A stretch of DNA of 64,000 nucleotides from Tolypocladium sp. Sup5 PDA-1 (GCA_000750105.3 JPHH03000061.1:124001-188000); one strand, 5' to 3'. Positions 9,589 through 21,934 are shown, numbered from the stretch's first letter. Made by a program: numbers and translations. The notes: generated by a model not told the origin, from the sequence alone.

Positions 9589-11913
9589 ATGGCCGACCAA
9601 GCGCACTACAATATGCGCGGGACCGCGTCTCACTCGCGGTCAATTGGCATCACGAAGCGAGCCACTCCGCTCGCCTTTGCTTGGACAGGAGAGCAACGGG
9701 TGCGGTGAGTGCGCGCGGGCAGTCGCTGGTCTCTTGGAGGAAGCAATACTGACATCTTGATAGCTTCTCAGACTTTCAAGTAAACGAAATTCGCAAGGAC
9801 GGGTCTGTTGTGCACCTGCGCCACATCGGAATGAACGACGAGCCGAAACAGGTGAGTACGTCGGGTGTCTTGCCGCGTTTCCTGGAGCTAACGCACCTTC
9901 AAGCCGTCGCAAGAGACCTCCGGTCAGCCTCCGGCAGAAGTCCAGCCGAAGCCCGAAGCACCCAATAACGCAGAGGCTGTTGAGCCCACACAAGAGGAGC
10001 AGAAGACGGAGATTCCGCCATCGGATGTGACCATTCTTACAAGCTTGGCGGGGGAGAAATTCGCGCAAGAGCTGGTACAACTATTTCATGGTGAACAAGG
10101 CGCCGACGGGGAGAAAATCACCTTTGTCACGTCCGGACCCCTGGACGACAAGTCCAAGCGCGGCCAGGTACACGGAGAAGTTCGTCGTATCTTCAAATCC
10201 GGGATAGAGACGTCCACAGACGACTCTGGCGCCATTACCGCTACCAAGGTATCGTCGTCGCGGAAGGGCAAGAAACGAAGCAGAGGAGCTCGCGGCCAGG
10301 GAGACGACAAGCCGACTGGCGAATACCTCCACTTCACGCTCTACAAGGACAACCGCGATACCATGGACGCGGTCAACCAGGTTGCGCGCGTCCTGCGAAC
10401 AAAGCCTCAATCAATTGGGTATGCTGGAACCAAGGACCGGCGAGCCTCGACTGCTCAGAGGTGCTCCGTGCGGTACACGAGGGCGAGGGCTTTGGCTGGG
10501 ACTAACGGCAAGCTCTGGGGCATAGCGACCGGAGACTACGAATACCGAGATGAGCCCATCCATCTAGGCCAGCTCTTGGGTAACGAGTTTGTCATCACGC
10601 TCAAGAACTGCAAAGTTGTGGGCGAATCTACCGAGCAGCCCGTCTCTGAAAGGCTTGAGACCATGAAGGGTCAGGTGCAGTCAGCCCTGGATCATATGGC
10701 TACGCATGGTTGGATCAATTACTTTGGACACCAGCGCTTCGGGACGCACCAAATCGGGACGCACCAGATTGGAAAGTTGATTCTCGGGGACAAGTGGGAG
10801 GCAGCCGTCATGGCGCTTCTCACGTACGACCCTGAGATTGCTGCAAAGGCGGCGGACGGCGAGGTGCCCACCGAGGCCATGAAGAGGGACGACTATGCCC
10901 GGCACCACGCCTGCATGCTGTTCAAAACTGGCAAGGACATTGGAAAGGCGGCTAAAATCATACCCGGCCGGTTCACGGCCGAGACGTGCGTCCTTCGCCA
11001 CTTGACCAGGCTCGGCAAGGGGTCCATGAAGGACTTCGCCGGTGCGGTGACGCACATCACGAGGGGGCTGCGGTCCATGTATCTCCACGCGTACCAGTCC
11101 CACGTCTGGAACCACGTCGCGAGCAGGCGCTGGGAGCTGCACGGCGAAAAGGTCGTCAAGGGCGACCTCGTCATCGCTGAGGGCGAAGCCGTCCCCCTCA
11201 TCAGCGGCCAGGACCAAGACGGGGACGACATCGTCAACCCCGTCGAGGAGGGCGACGACGACGCCGTCCGTGCCCGGCCCCTGACCGAGGAAGAGGCGTC
11301 CAGCGGCCGCTACACCATCCACGACGTCGTGCTCCCCTCGCCCGGCTACGACGTCATATACCCGGACAACGAGATTGGCGCGTTTTACGACGAGTTCATG
11401 GGACGCAAGGACAACGGCAGCCTCGACCCGCACAAGATGCGCCGTCTGCGCCGCGAGTTCAGCCTCCCCGGGCGGTACCGCAAGCTGATGAACCGGTTCC
11501 TCGCCAAGCCGAGCATCGAGTTCAGGCTGTACGCCGACGACACGGAGCAGATGCATCCCACGGACCTGGACGTCATCAAGGCCGCGAGGGTCAGCGGCGG
11601 CAACGACTACGGCAACGGCAAGCGCAGGCGAGATGACGCTGAAGACGAGGGCGCGAGCAAAAAGGCCAAGTTCGACGGGGATCCTGGCGAGAAAGTGGGC
11701 GAAGTTGCGGAAAAGGGCGAGGGCAACGGCTCGGCCGAGACGACCGACGCGGCCCCCGCTGCTGAGCCTACCAGGATTGCAGCAATCGTCAGGTTCCAGC
11801 TCGGGAGCAGCGCCTACGCGACTGTCACCCTGCGGGAGCTCATGGGAGACATGCCCGACGAGACGGCCAACGGCAAACCCGACGAGAAATCTGAAGCAGA
11901 AGCAGCCACATGA
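9589..11913 (+). CDS. pus7: tRNA/mRNA pseudouridine synthase Pus7 (TruD family)
   Basis: Three exons (9589-9704, 9764-9851, 9904-11913) give 737 residues. Exon 1 encodes MADQAHYNMRG and ends in TGEQRVR; exon 2 starts FSDFQVNEI, the expected N-terminal Pus7 motif; exon 3 holds the TruD core. The catalytic Asp is in YAGTKDRRAST (about residue 246), followed by WGIATGDYEY and INYFGHQRFGTH. The last 90 residues are a Lys/Glu-rich low-complexity insert and tail. Introns are 59 and 52 nt with GTGAGT donors. Pus7 makes pseudouridine 13 in cytoplasmic tRNAs, 35 in tRNA-Tyr precursor, and sites in U2 snRNA and mRNA. A 497-residue ORF on the opposite strand is an artefact of codon bias. Confidence 0.94.
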
Positions 11914-12365
11914 TTGAGAAGATAGAGGCCTTGTTAATAGAAGAACCGCCTGCCTAGAACACTTGATGCCCCATATGCCCAAACCCGAAATGTGAAGAGA
12001 AAAAAGGGAACCACAAAGTCCGTCCAGTGTACATTCATTCTTTCCAAAAAGATAAGCAACCCATCCAGCTCCAGATGCAGTATGTTCGTTCCGTGCAAGG
12101 TATCCTATCCGCTGATACAAGCTTTCGTTTGAATGTGTCCTTTCGAGCCCGTGACAGATCTTCGTCATCGTCAAATGCCCGGCCTCTCCGCATGGCCACC
12201 CAATATCCCGTCATCAGTGTCTTTCCAAGTCTGTAATGTTTAGAGCCTTTGTTGTTCCTTGCCCAGCCTGGCCGAGATGCAAGGCACAGCCCTGCCGCTC
12301 AGCCGTTCCCATGTCGGTTCGCTGGTTAAGTTGCGTTGCGAGAGGCTTATCTGGTGTCGGAGCGT
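11914..12365. other. Convergent 3' region of pus7 and mkk1
   Basis: About 450 bp between two stop codons facing each other. It is expected to hold both 3' UTRs; nothing else is seen. Confidence 0.4.
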
Positions 12366-14140
12366 CTATACCGCAGCGGGCTGTCCGTCCCAACCCCATA
12401 CAAAGGACAGGTACTTGACCATGTTGACGCGCTTGGCCCTCATATCAACCATCCAGGGGTGCTCCATCATCTTCCAGGGGCTGGCTCTGCGGTTCGGCTG
12501 CTTCTCCAAGCTGTTGGGCGCGTTAGCATGCCGCCATGTGTAGAAGCGCTCGCAGAAAACACCTACCAGCATTCGATGAAGTACTTGAAGTTGTCGCTCC
12601 AGTAAACATCCATCTCGGGCTCATCCTTGAGCTTCGGTACTGGTTGCCTTACGATGTACGTCAAAAGATCAATCAGCCCAGCTCGAGGCTGCATCTCGGT
12701 TCCGTCAGCTGGGAAGGGGAAGCGGTGCTGTGCAACCTCCAGCAGGGTCACGCCCGTAGACCACACATCAGAGGTGATGGTGTATGACTGGCCAGTGATT
12801 CGTTCAGGGGCCATGTAGTAGCTAGTTCCGATAAACGTGTTCGCCTCGCCCTTGGTGCCAAAGTCGCCGGAGACGCCAAAGTCGCATAGCTTGACTGCTC
12901 CGTCCCGGCAAAGGAGAATGTTGGATGGCTTGATGTCTCGATGGATGATTCGGCGAGTGTGCAGGTATGTGAGCCCCGCGAGCACGCCTTCGGCAATCTT
13001 TCCCAGAACCTTTTCGCCTGTTCGGCCACCTAACCGCTTGACTTCCTTGTAGATGCTGTCCAAAGAGCCACCCTCGCAGAACTCCATGGCGATGGATATG
13101 GTGGCCGTGGATGGGTCAACAAAGGCTCCGTAGTATCGGCAGATGTGCTCCGAAGCACACTCCTTGTTGAAGCCCAACTCTCGGACGATCTGTTTCTTGA
13201 CATCCGGATCTGGATTGGTGGTAATGACCTATTTTCTTCATGTCAGCCTGTAGTCCCATGCGGTGAGTTTCTCAAACTGCAATAGCCACCTTCAATGCAA
13301 ACACCGTCTTGCCGCCCTTGAGCATGCATTTGGTCACCGCACCTCCAGCGCCCTCGCCCAGGTTGCCCAGCTCCACGACCCTCTTCTCAATACTAGCGAT
13401 CCTCCATCCCTCATCGTCCAACTCCTCCACGTCGGCGTTCCTCGCCCTCTCCAGGCTGAGCTGGTCGAAGGCCTCCAGGCCTTGCAGACTGCCGTCCCTC
13501 TCCATGGCTACACCGCCTTCGCTTCTCTCCGAGTACATGGACCCCACTGCTGATACAGGGTCTGGGGTCCCCTGCGCCCTCGACACCGGGATGCCATACT
13601 GAGAAGCAAACGACAGCGCCGAATACTGCGAACCGGCGGAGGTGGGGTTGCTTGCCCGGCCATCCAACGGCCCGAAGCTCCCAGACCGCGAGTGGGCAGC
13701 GCTGCTCTCGCTACCGCCGTCGGCCGAGTGGCCAGGCTGGGCGCCCTGTGTCCTGGGAGGTTGCTCATACGGCGTTATTTGACTGCCCATTGGCGTGGCC
13801 AGGTGCAGCGTCGGCAGCGGCGGTCTCGCCGGGCCCGGCTGGCCGGGCTGGTTGCCCACGGGCTTGACGTTGGGTGAGGGGGGGATGGCCAAGCCGAGTC
13901 TGGGCGGCCGACCACCGGCACTGCGGCCGCCGGGGATGGCAGGACGGAGTATGGGCGCGGGAGAGGACATCTGAGGGATGGGGTTCGCGGCCGGGATCGA
14001 TGCTGGGGTCGCCGAGGCGGAGGAGTGCTGTGCACTTGTCAGTCGAATGGAGCTCCTCGAGCACGGCCAGTACGTAGTGCACTCACATGTGGTGGAGCGG
14101 CCTCGGCGCCGTGGGGATGGGAGGAGGCAGAATCGGCCAT
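12366..14140 (-). CDS. mkk1: MAP kinase kinase of the cell-wall-integrity pathway (Mkk1/Mkk2 type)
   Basis: Four exons (14087-14140, 13290-14027, 12567-13228, 12366-12510) give 532 residues. The N-terminal half (to about residue 235) is Pro/Ser/Gly-rich and disordered. The kinase domain shows the Gly-rich loop GNLGEGAGG, the catalytic Lys in FALK (residue 264, last codon of exon 2), IIHRDIKPSN (Asp 362), DFG (Asp 380) and FIGTSYYMAPERITG. The joins read FALK-VITTNPDPDV and FIEC-CLEKQPNRR in frame. Introns are 56-61 nt. The activation segment and the long Pro-rich N-terminus match the Mkk1/2 class that phosphorylates the Slt2/Mpk1 MAP kinase, rather than the Ste7 or Pbs2 classes. Start MADSASSHPHG is chosen because it directly precedes a clean phase-0 intron. 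Confidence 0.92.
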
Positions 14141-15453
14141 GGCAGCGACGTTTTCCAGCCAAGGCAGCTTGCAGTGAGGTGCAGGAGACGAGCAGACGAC
14201 GGTTGTTGGTGTGACGGCGGTGCAGAGGGTTGGTTAGAGGCTGCGGGAAGGGCAAGGCAATGCGGTGACACCGCACCACGGGGCGGGTTGAGGAGACGTC
14301 AGGAAGACGCCGACCGTCGATCGAGGGCTCCAGGAGGCTTGGAGAGGAAAAGTCCTCCTATCGGCCTCTCGCCCAGGCTATGCCGCAATTCGCCGTGCGC
14401 CGGTAGTCGAGAGAGCGGAGGTTGAGACGATGCATGCGCCCATCGGACGGCTGTCCGTGGGCAACGAGAACGGTGAGGGGGACGACCCGCCAGTGGGGAG
14501 CAACGGCGAGAGCTATTCGTACCAACCTACCTAGGTACGCAGTGCCAAAAGTCGAGGGGCGCTGGGCAGAATCGAATGCCTGGGTGGGCAGGTGAGGAGG
14601 CGAGGAGCCGAGCAGCCGAGCAAAGAAGCAGCGACAACAGACGGAAGAGAATGTCGAGTGAAGAGAAAGGGGAGAAGCAAATGCAGGCCGTGGGAGTTGG
14701 GCTGTGAAGGCGACGGGAGGAGGTGGCCCAATGCTGGCGGGCCCTGGTGCATGTACTCGTAGGTACGCGGCACCTGCTGGGTTGGCACTGGCTGAGGTGA
14801 GGTGACATGTGTTCCAGGTTCCAGGGCCTCAGGTCCACTCCACTGTGTCAGCAGCATGCCTGGGGCAGCGCAGCATTGGGGGTTGGACCGCTGTGTGCGT
14901 CCTGTGGCTGTAACAGACGGGATGCACTGGCGTTCCAGGGAGGGGAAAACCGGGCCAACGCCCTCTGGCAGCCCCGCGAGCCCTGTGACTGGCCTACGGA
15001 TGGCGGGACCTGGCAAGGGGAGATGAGCGCATAGGGATGAGGCCTCCGTCTTTCTCCGTCTCAGTCCTGTTCTTCCGATATAAAAAGGAAAAGAGCAGAC
15101 ACCAAACAAACGCACCCTGAGCCGCCGGGTTGCGTCTTTTGTTGAGGCGGAACGAACACACCAGGAGTTGAGCCGAGAGCAACGGGACGTTGTGTAAGGG
15201 GAATGTCTCTCTACATGGTAATTCCAAGAGACGAAGACCAAGAGGAGGCAACAAAGGCCAATCTCGAACACGGAAGGAAAACCAAGAACTCGATTGCTAA
15301 GACTGGGTCAGGATAAGGGCCCATCTAATATGTCTACCTAGCTTGCTAGGTGCGTACAGCGAGAGTCCCCAGTCTTCCTCTGTCTTTTTGTGGTTTTCTA
15401 TTTTCTTGACCCAGCGTCTATTCCATCGACGCAACAGACTACCTGAGCAATCT
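14141..15453. other. mkk1: Intergenic region upstream of mkk1
   Basis: 1.3 kb without a convincing gene. It should carry the mkk1 promoter and 5' leader and the 3' end of the cysteine-rich gene. It contains the perfect palindrome TACCTAGGTA at 14528-14537 and an inverted repeat at 15336-15351. A 246-residue minus-strand ORF starting at 15271 has no domain character. Confidence 0.4.
15336..15351. repeat. Perfect inverted repeat ACCTAGC-tt-GCTAGGT
   Basis: Seven-base arms with a 2-nt spacer, about 100 bp beyond the stop codon of the cysteine-rich gene, so it would lie in or near that gene's 3' UTR. It contains the CCTAG core found repeatedly in intergenic DNA here. Confidence 0.5.
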
Positions 15454-15947
15454 CTAACAGCAGCAGCCGCAACTCGCACAATCCAGTCCACAGTCTTGCC
15501 ATGTCCCGCAGCCTCTCCAGTTGGAGCACGTCCACCCGTGCCCAGTTCCACCAGATGCGGCAGTCCAGCACCGCCCGCCATTCAAGCCGCAAGTCCTCCA
15601 GCAAAACCCTCTTGTGCAGCCAAAAGGCGCAGCAGTTTCGCAATCCCTTTCCCCCAGAACAGTGAGACCGGACTTTCCAGCATCGTTCCGAGTAGTATTC
15701 TCAAGCACCAGACCGCCTACAACAGTGTCGCTCGGCGGCATCGATGCAACCTCTAGCTCGCGATTGTTAAAGAATGGTCCGCACATTTGTGGACATCATT
15801 AGTAGCAACACCTGCAGGAAGGCTATTGGCGCCAATCCTCTCAGACATAAGTCCACGCTCCCCCCAGTCTCCTACACTTGCTGGCAGGGCAGCACCAAAA
15901 GCCAAAGCGGCGTAGGCGGTGAGAAGGATATTCGCGTAGGCCTTCAT
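15454..15947 (-). CDS. Small secreted cysteine-rich protein
   Basis: Two exons (15812-15947 and 15454-15752) give 144 residues. Exon 1 encodes a clear signal peptide (MKAYANILLTAYAALAFGA). A 59-nt intron (donor CAG|GTGTTG at 15811, TACTAAT branch, acceptor CTAG ending 15753) joins in phase 1 to exon 2. The C-terminal 60 residues hold 13 cysteines: DCE, FGCTRGFCWRTCG, GGRCWTA, GWTCSNW, GCG, DCGLDCASCGCCC. The pattern GCxxGxCWxxC...CWTA...CxxCGCxC recurs, as I remember it, in small secreted proteins of many Pezizomycotina, some regarded as effector-like; the function is not established. Intron retention would give a cysteine-poor 64-residue secreted peptide. The upstream flank is AT-rich. Gene model good; role unknown. 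Confidence 0.75.
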
Positions 15948-17058
15948 ATTTAATACTTTGTGAAATATAATTAGTATTTTAGAATAAAAATTAGGTGTAA
16001 AGTACAATATGGAAACAACTGGCCTTGACTATAAGATTAGAAATTTAGATACTATAAGGAAGGATGGTAAGAGTTCCAGCAGGGAATCTGTTCTCGATCC
16101 GTAGGAACGTGAATGCATGCCCCACAAGGCTGGTGTTCAGCTCCGATAGCTACCTACCTAGTGTAAAGAAATCGCCCATTCGTCGTCCTCTGTGTAGTAG
16201 GTTAGAGTCTGGTTTGTGAGAGGTGAGATAGTTGCATAATGCATTCGTCCGTTGACCGAACGGATTTTTTAAGCACTATGCTTCGTAGGACCAGCATATC
16301 CCGCATTCTATTTCTAGAGGAATAAATCGGGGTTTAACTGGATTTGCAACGGTTCGCGCCGCGCGGATAGATGGCAAGCTCAGTGCAGTCAACGGTATGA
16401 ACTATGAACGTACCTGTGCGCAGTACCCCGTGCGCAGTACCCGGTACTCGTACGCTTGGCCTCGCCTCTCTTCTCTCCTCCCATGTCTCGATTCCTCGCG
16501 CCCCCGTCATTTCTCACGCTGCAACACCGGTTACACAGCAGATTTGGAATTGGGTCTACGAGGCGCACTGCGGGCTCAATATTGAGCAGAGAGCTGCAGC
16601 CAGCTGCAGCCGTGGCGAGCCAACCAGCGTCTCGCATGGCGGTGTCCCGCCTCCGTGTAAGCGCGCGCCTACAGGCCCTGCGCTAATTCAAGGTACCCGA
16701 GCCATTCCTCAGTGCCGACACTGCCGAGAGCGACAACCAGCCGCGTGTTCGTTCCACGGGGCATGTGAGCAGACTTCCTTTAATTTCCCCAGTGGCGCCT
16801 CGTTTCGAATTTTTTGTCGCAGCCATCTCACGTGCCATTTGTGCTGTGATCTGCCCTTGCACAAAGCTCCAATGGAGGGCCGTTTGCTTGCACAATGCCC
16901 AGCGGGTACGTACCCCGTACCTTCGCGGCTGTCACCCCACCACGGCCCCACCGCCTTTCCACCGCCGCCGTTTTGCACCGGCAGAATCTGTAAATTTTCC
17001 AGCACAGGACCAAAGACCAGCATAAATCTTTGCTTCACGGCGCCAGCACTCGAGGACG
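15948..17058. other. Intergenic region: AT-rich pocket, then dbp8 promoter
   Basis: The first 130 bp (15950-16080) are strikingly AT-rich compared with the rest of the window and form the promoter side of the cysteine-rich gene. A 14-bp direct repeat gtgcgcagtacccc / gtgcgcagtacccg occurs at 16416-16443. The right part should hold the dbp8 promoter. No gene is seen. Confidence 0.4.
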
Positions 17059-18684
17059 ATGCCTGTAGATCCCGAGCACGCAGATTCTGACTCAGATGTC
17101 GGCAGTGTGTCAGACGCGGCATCCTCATCGGCAGAGTCTGACTACCTGGACGACAATGGCTCTCGGAAAAGACGTCGAACGTCACCCACGGCGGAAGACA
17201 TCCAAGCGGAACTTGACGCTGCCGACGAGGACGAGGACGAGGATGGGGATGACGGTGAACACCTGAAGAAAGCCATCTCCACGATTGCGGCTCCTTCGCG
17301 GGTCAAACGCACTGCCGAAAATGCTGCCGGTTGGAAACCCACCGCGCAACCCCAGAACCGCATCCTAGCTCCGACCGATCCCAACACCAGCTTCTCAGCC
17401 TTGCAAGTCCGGCCATGGCTCGTTCAGTCCCTTGCCAACATGGCAATCAAACGCCCAACTGGCATTCAGAAGGGGTGCATACCCGAAATCCTCAAGGGCA
17501 GGGACTGCATTGGCGGCAGCAGGACGGGTTCCGGAAAGACGGTCGCCTTCGCCGTGCCCATCCTCCAGAAGTGGTCTGAGGACCCTACTGCCATCTTTGC
17601 GGTGGTTCTGACGCCGACCCGAGAGCTGGCGCTGCAGATTTACGAGCAGTTCAAGGCCATCTCATCGCCGCAGAGCTTAAAGGCGATTCTCATCACTGGC
17701 GGCTCCGACATGCGAACGCAGGCAATTGCCCTCGGGAAGCGACCCCATGTGGTGATCGCCACCCCTGGGCGACTGGCAGATCACATCCGGACATCTGGAG
17801 AGGACACGATATGTGGATTGAGACGAGTGCGCTACGTCGTCCTTGACGAGGCAGACCGACTGTTGCACGCCGTCGGACCAGGCAGCATGCTCCCAGACGT
17901 GGAGGACTGCCTGGGGGCTCTGCCGCCTGCCACTGAGCGCCAGACGCTGCTCTTCACTGCCACCATCACGCCAGAGGTTCGAGCTCTCAAGGACATGCCG
18001 CAGAAGCCCGGGAAGCAGCCAGTCTTCGTATGCGAAGTCGATACCCAGACGCTGGCCATTCCGTCGACCCTCTCCCAGGCCCACATCCAGATACCCATCA
18101 CTCACAAGGAACACTATCTTCATGTCTTTCTGCTCACCGAGGCCAACCAAGACAAGACGGTAATCATCTTCTGCAACCGGACTTCCACCGCCGAGTACCT
18201 ACACCACTTGCTCCGGCTTCTGGACCACCGAGTGACGTCTTTGCACTCCAAGCTCCCGCAGAGGCAGCGAATCGACAACCTCGCGCGCTTCCGCGCCTCG
18301 GCAGCCCGAATCCTCGTCGCGACGGATGTGGCCGCCCGAGGTCTGGATATCCCCGAGGTGAGCCTGGTCGTCAACTACGACATCCCCCGCGACCCGGACG
18401 ACTACATCCACAGGGTCGGCCGTACGGCCCGTGCGGGGCGCAAGGGCGAGGCGGCCACGTTCGTCGGGCAGCGAGACGTGGAGCTGGTGCTGGCCATCGA
18501 GAAGCGCGTGGGCAGGGAGATGGATGCCTGGAAGGAGGAGGGTGTCAACCTCGAGACGAGAGTGATTCGGGACGCCTTGAGGCTGGTGAGCGAGAAGAAG
18601 CGGGAGGCGCTGCTCGAGGTGGAGGAGGGGCGGGAGGTTGGCGGGAAGCGCAAGAGGGCGAAGCAGAAGCTGCGCGCAGATTAG
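17059..18684 (+). CDS. dbp8: DEAD-box ATP-dependent RNA helicase Dbp8 (DDX49 type)
   Basis: A single exon of 541 residues. An acidic N-terminal extension (residues 1-100) precedes the helicase core. Motifs in order: Q motif region RPTGIQKGCIPEIL; Walker A SRTGSGKT (about 155-162); PTRELALQ; TPGRLADH; DEAD in VLDEADRLL (about 270); SAT motif as FTATI; ARILVATDVAARGLDIP; HRVGRTARAGR. The basic C-terminus EVEEGREVGGKRKRAKQK is characteristic of Dbp8. The protein acts in the nucleolus in early 18S rRNA maturation and 40S assembly. An in-frame SAT to TAT change (FTATIT) is common in this subfamily. The start is the first in-frame ATG, and the acidic leader follows directly. Confidence 0.93.
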   Translation: MPVDPEHADSDSDVGSVSDAASSSAESDYLDDNGSRKRRRTSPTAEDIQAELDAADEDEDEDGDDGEHLKKAISTIAAPSRVKRTAENAAGWKPTAQPQNRILAPTDPNTSFSALQVRPWLVQSLANMAIKRPTGIQKGCIPEILKGRDCIGGSRTGSGKTVAFAVPILQKWSEDPTAIFAVVLTPTRELALQIYEQFKAISSPQSLKAILITGGSDMRTQAIALGKRPHVVIATPGRLADHIRTSGEDTICGLRRVRYVVLDEADRLLHAVGPGSMLPDVEDCLGALPPATERQTLLFTATITPEVRALKDMPQKPGKQPVFVCEVDTQTLAIPSTLSQAHIQIPITHKEHYLHVFLLTEANQDKTVIIFCNRTSTAEYLHHLLRLLDHRVTSLHSKLPQRQRIDNLARFRASAARILVATDVAARGLDIPEVSLVVNYDIPRDPDDYIHRVGRTARAGRKGEAATFVGQRDVELVLAIEKRVGREMDAWKEEGVNLETRVIRDALRLVSEKKREALLEVEEGREVGGKRKRAKQKLRAD

Positions 18685-21600
18685 CGCAGATTAGTGTGTG
18701 GGACGGAGTGTGTTGGTGTTGAGATGAGACTGTCAAGACTGTTTAGAGTACTCTTTACAATTCGTGCTCGTTGAGGTTTGTTCATGTAGCAAGCTGCAGC
18801 ATTGGACTACAAGACTTGAATTACAACGCGAGCCGCCAATTGACAAATTCCAATCTCAGAGCCAACGTATCTCTCGTAGTGTGCGACCTTGTACCTTGCA
18901 ATGGGCCTATGATAGTTGACTCGAAGCCGCGTTCGGAGAGTGCATACAATACTACTTAATTTATTTGCTAGTAGAGGTGGAAGCACCGCGACATACTCCC
19001 AAGTAACGGCATGGAAGGCTAAGGGAGAACATGGAAAAGGGGAAATGTGCGGCGAGTACAGAGGCTTCGCACACCAGAAGGGATGAGGGGCGCTGGTTTC
19101 TAGCATCACTTTCACGAAGCTACCAAGTACGCGAAGTTTTGTTGAGACCGCCGGGGTGTTTGCCAATTGATGGGTTAACTACCATCTAGGCACGGTGCCA
19201 CGTTGGATGAAGCATCCCGATATGGACCCAAGATTCGAGAATCCAGGGGTTGGGCGGCCGTCGCATGGCAACGTCTATTTCGGAACCATTGAGCTGGAAG
19301 GGGTTCATCCCAGCCTCAGCCTCAGCCCTGTCATCAAAACATGCTCCGGCTGAGATAGTCTCACCCCCTATATTGAACGCATCACTACGGTTTTTCAGGG
19401 GCATCGGGGTGCCCGTACCTGTGGGTGCCTCGTATGAAAAACCCATGCCGGGGCGGGGGACTGGGCCAGGGAAAAGCAATGAGTAATTAACGAAACAGTC
19501 AATGCCGTCGGCATGGCGAAATCAGTTCTACACTGCCGATGACGGCATTGCGCGTAGCAGTGGCTTTGGCACTCGCTCAAACAAGTAATGTTCTCGAGCG
19601 TGGTTGCACAGAATCGGCTGGGCGGTGCTCGTATGGTCTATCCCAAAAGGGTAATTTGTTAAGAAGAAGCACTCGGCTCAGTGGGCCAACCAGTCGGGCG
19701 TCTGGAGTCCACACGGGAGGCTCGGGGCACGAACTCGTCAGGGTCCACGGATACACGGACCAGCATCCAGGTTAGAGTCCCGTAGGGCTGAAAGCACTGT
19801 GAGTTCGTCCCGGTAGTCGCCGTTTTTGCGTGTCCCGTGGACAGGTCTGCTGCGTCCGCGGACCCACGTTCGCCGGGAAGTTTTCTTGAGTCCACGGCGT
19901 CGTCTCCGGACAGAGGCGAGAGCAGGAAAGAGGAAGATGCGAAATGCCTCTTGTCCATGGACATGATGGACCCGGCGGAGTTCCGAAGACGAGACGGATT
20001 GACCGACCTAGCTAGCGAGACGAACTTGATCACGGGATGCGGCTACCATGATATCCACCACGCCCTATTCCCGTGCCCTCGAATCGGCAGACTTGATACC
20101 GTCGGTTCCGGGCCAACTGCCCAAAAAGCTGTTTGCGAGCAGAGTACAGAGGAGTCCGTAGTCAGACGGGTCTGATCTAGCGAGAGCCTTGTGACTCCAG
20201 CGCAGAGAAAATTTTTGGCGGCCCTGCAGGCGGGTTCGGCTTTCGCGCGGGTGGCTTGATGGGCGGACATCGGCCACGGGGTTTGCGAAAGACCGATGCG
20301 AAAAGTCCGCCGCCAACAGGCAAAGCTCCGTCAACAACACCAGCAGTTCACGATGCCAACAGCGGTTCGGCCGGGGGGGGAAGAGCCAACATGGCATGAC
20401 TAGGGGAGAAGCTGGCCGCGGCGAGAATGCGCAAATTTGCTCGTTTGCATGCCTGCCTACAGTGTCAAATCGGCCACATACGGCGAGGATGGCGGTGTTT
20501 CGGCGAGGCATCCAACAGTACTGCCTGCAGGCAGAGGTGTCGTGGCCAGATGCATTGAGTGTCAAGCGCGACCGAGCGAATCATCTGATAACGGAGGTAG
20601 CAATTGCGTTGGGTCAGAGGCCGATTCTGTGCATCGACATCTGGCCGCGCGGCTCTGTACCTGGCATGTGGCCCGTTTCTCAAATTGAACACCTTGGCGA
20701 ATTGTCCAAGCAACGGCCGAACACGCGCGACTGGCGAGGAGGCCATCAAGGCGTAACTCCACAATCTTGGCTTTCGGCCACCATGCCTCGCTCGTATCAA
20801 CTTCCAGTTATGTTTGCGGCGCCAAGCGATACGTTATGGTGATGCCGCTGCTTACGTGCGCATTGAGGTGGCAGTGCATGGGCTGAAACGTGCGACGCCC
20901 GTTGGCTGTCGTGTTGCTCGCTTCCTTGACATTTCGGCGTTCTGGGGTGCTGGCAAAAGCGAAAGCGAAGAGTGGCGGCGGCTGCATCGGGCGTAGCGTC
21001 ACGCTGCTTTTGAGGGTTGTTCGCGAAGGGCTCGCATCGTTTTGACAGGTTGGGAATGGTTCACGATATGGATGACGATGCTGCAATGCCCATTGTCGCA
21101 TTTAATAGGAAAAGCCTGAGAGAGACGAGAGAGATGTCGCGTGTCAGGTGATGTGCAGTAGAACCGAGTGTCAATATTGGCGGAAAGAGCCGCCTGAGAC
21201 TTTATGCGACTGCCTGACGAGATGGTGTTGCTGCCTCAATTGCCGGCTCACATATTGGACAATCAAACAAACCGTTTGATGCCTGGAAGCACCCTCAGGC
21301 TCTCAGTGAACGGACAGGGAACTTTCTTCCGTCTCCAAGGCCAATTCGCAACCGCGATTCGTCAGCTTCGCAATGTCGCACGCTGTGCAACAGGCAACCT
21401 CGCAACGAAGATCGATGGCCAAAAGCGGCACCGTCCTTGATCTAATCTACTGGATCCACCGGCCGGATCAGACAAACGGCACGATGAGTCGAGTGGACCC
21501 GGCCGGCATTGCGGCTGCCTGGGTGGCTGCCCCGAGCGAAGGAGTCATCCCAGGCTCAGCCCTACTAGCTCGCCGGGTGATGCAGTCGCTGTCGCTTTCG

Positions 21601-21934
21601 CTGTCGCATCCGTCGCGTTGGCGGGCCACTGCCCCCAAGGTTGAGGGCCAACGTCTACGGGGGAGGCGGTGCTGTGCCTGACAGCAAGGGACTGCGGATA
21701 CGTATACGGTGCCGCACACGATATGCGAGGAGTCCGACAACCATGGCATTCTCCCGATGAAGCACATTGCAGCGAAGGTCATGGCGGTGCAACGCTTCCG
21801 GGGCAAATGCGGTGATGGATGCACGCCTTGCGATCGTCATGGTCGACGGGCAATTGGGCAGCGAAGGGCGGGCAGGCGAGCACGCCTTGCAGCGACAATC
21901 CGTGACGGCCATAACGACATAACGGCATTGACAG

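Noticed and set aside
10739..10775. Repeated GTHQIG in Pus7 as a possible duplication
   Set aside because: The length of this segment agrees with the family (yeast Pus7 has a similar-length segment), so it is not an insertion.
10681..12174. 497-residue minus-strand ORF
   Set aside because: Antisense to pus7, whose TruD motifs are clear. No domain on this strand.
14531..15271. 246-residue minus-strand ORF upstream of mkk1, beginning with a hydrophobic stretch
   Set aside because: Composition is leader-like and no family pattern is present; more likely promoter and 5' UTR of mkk1.
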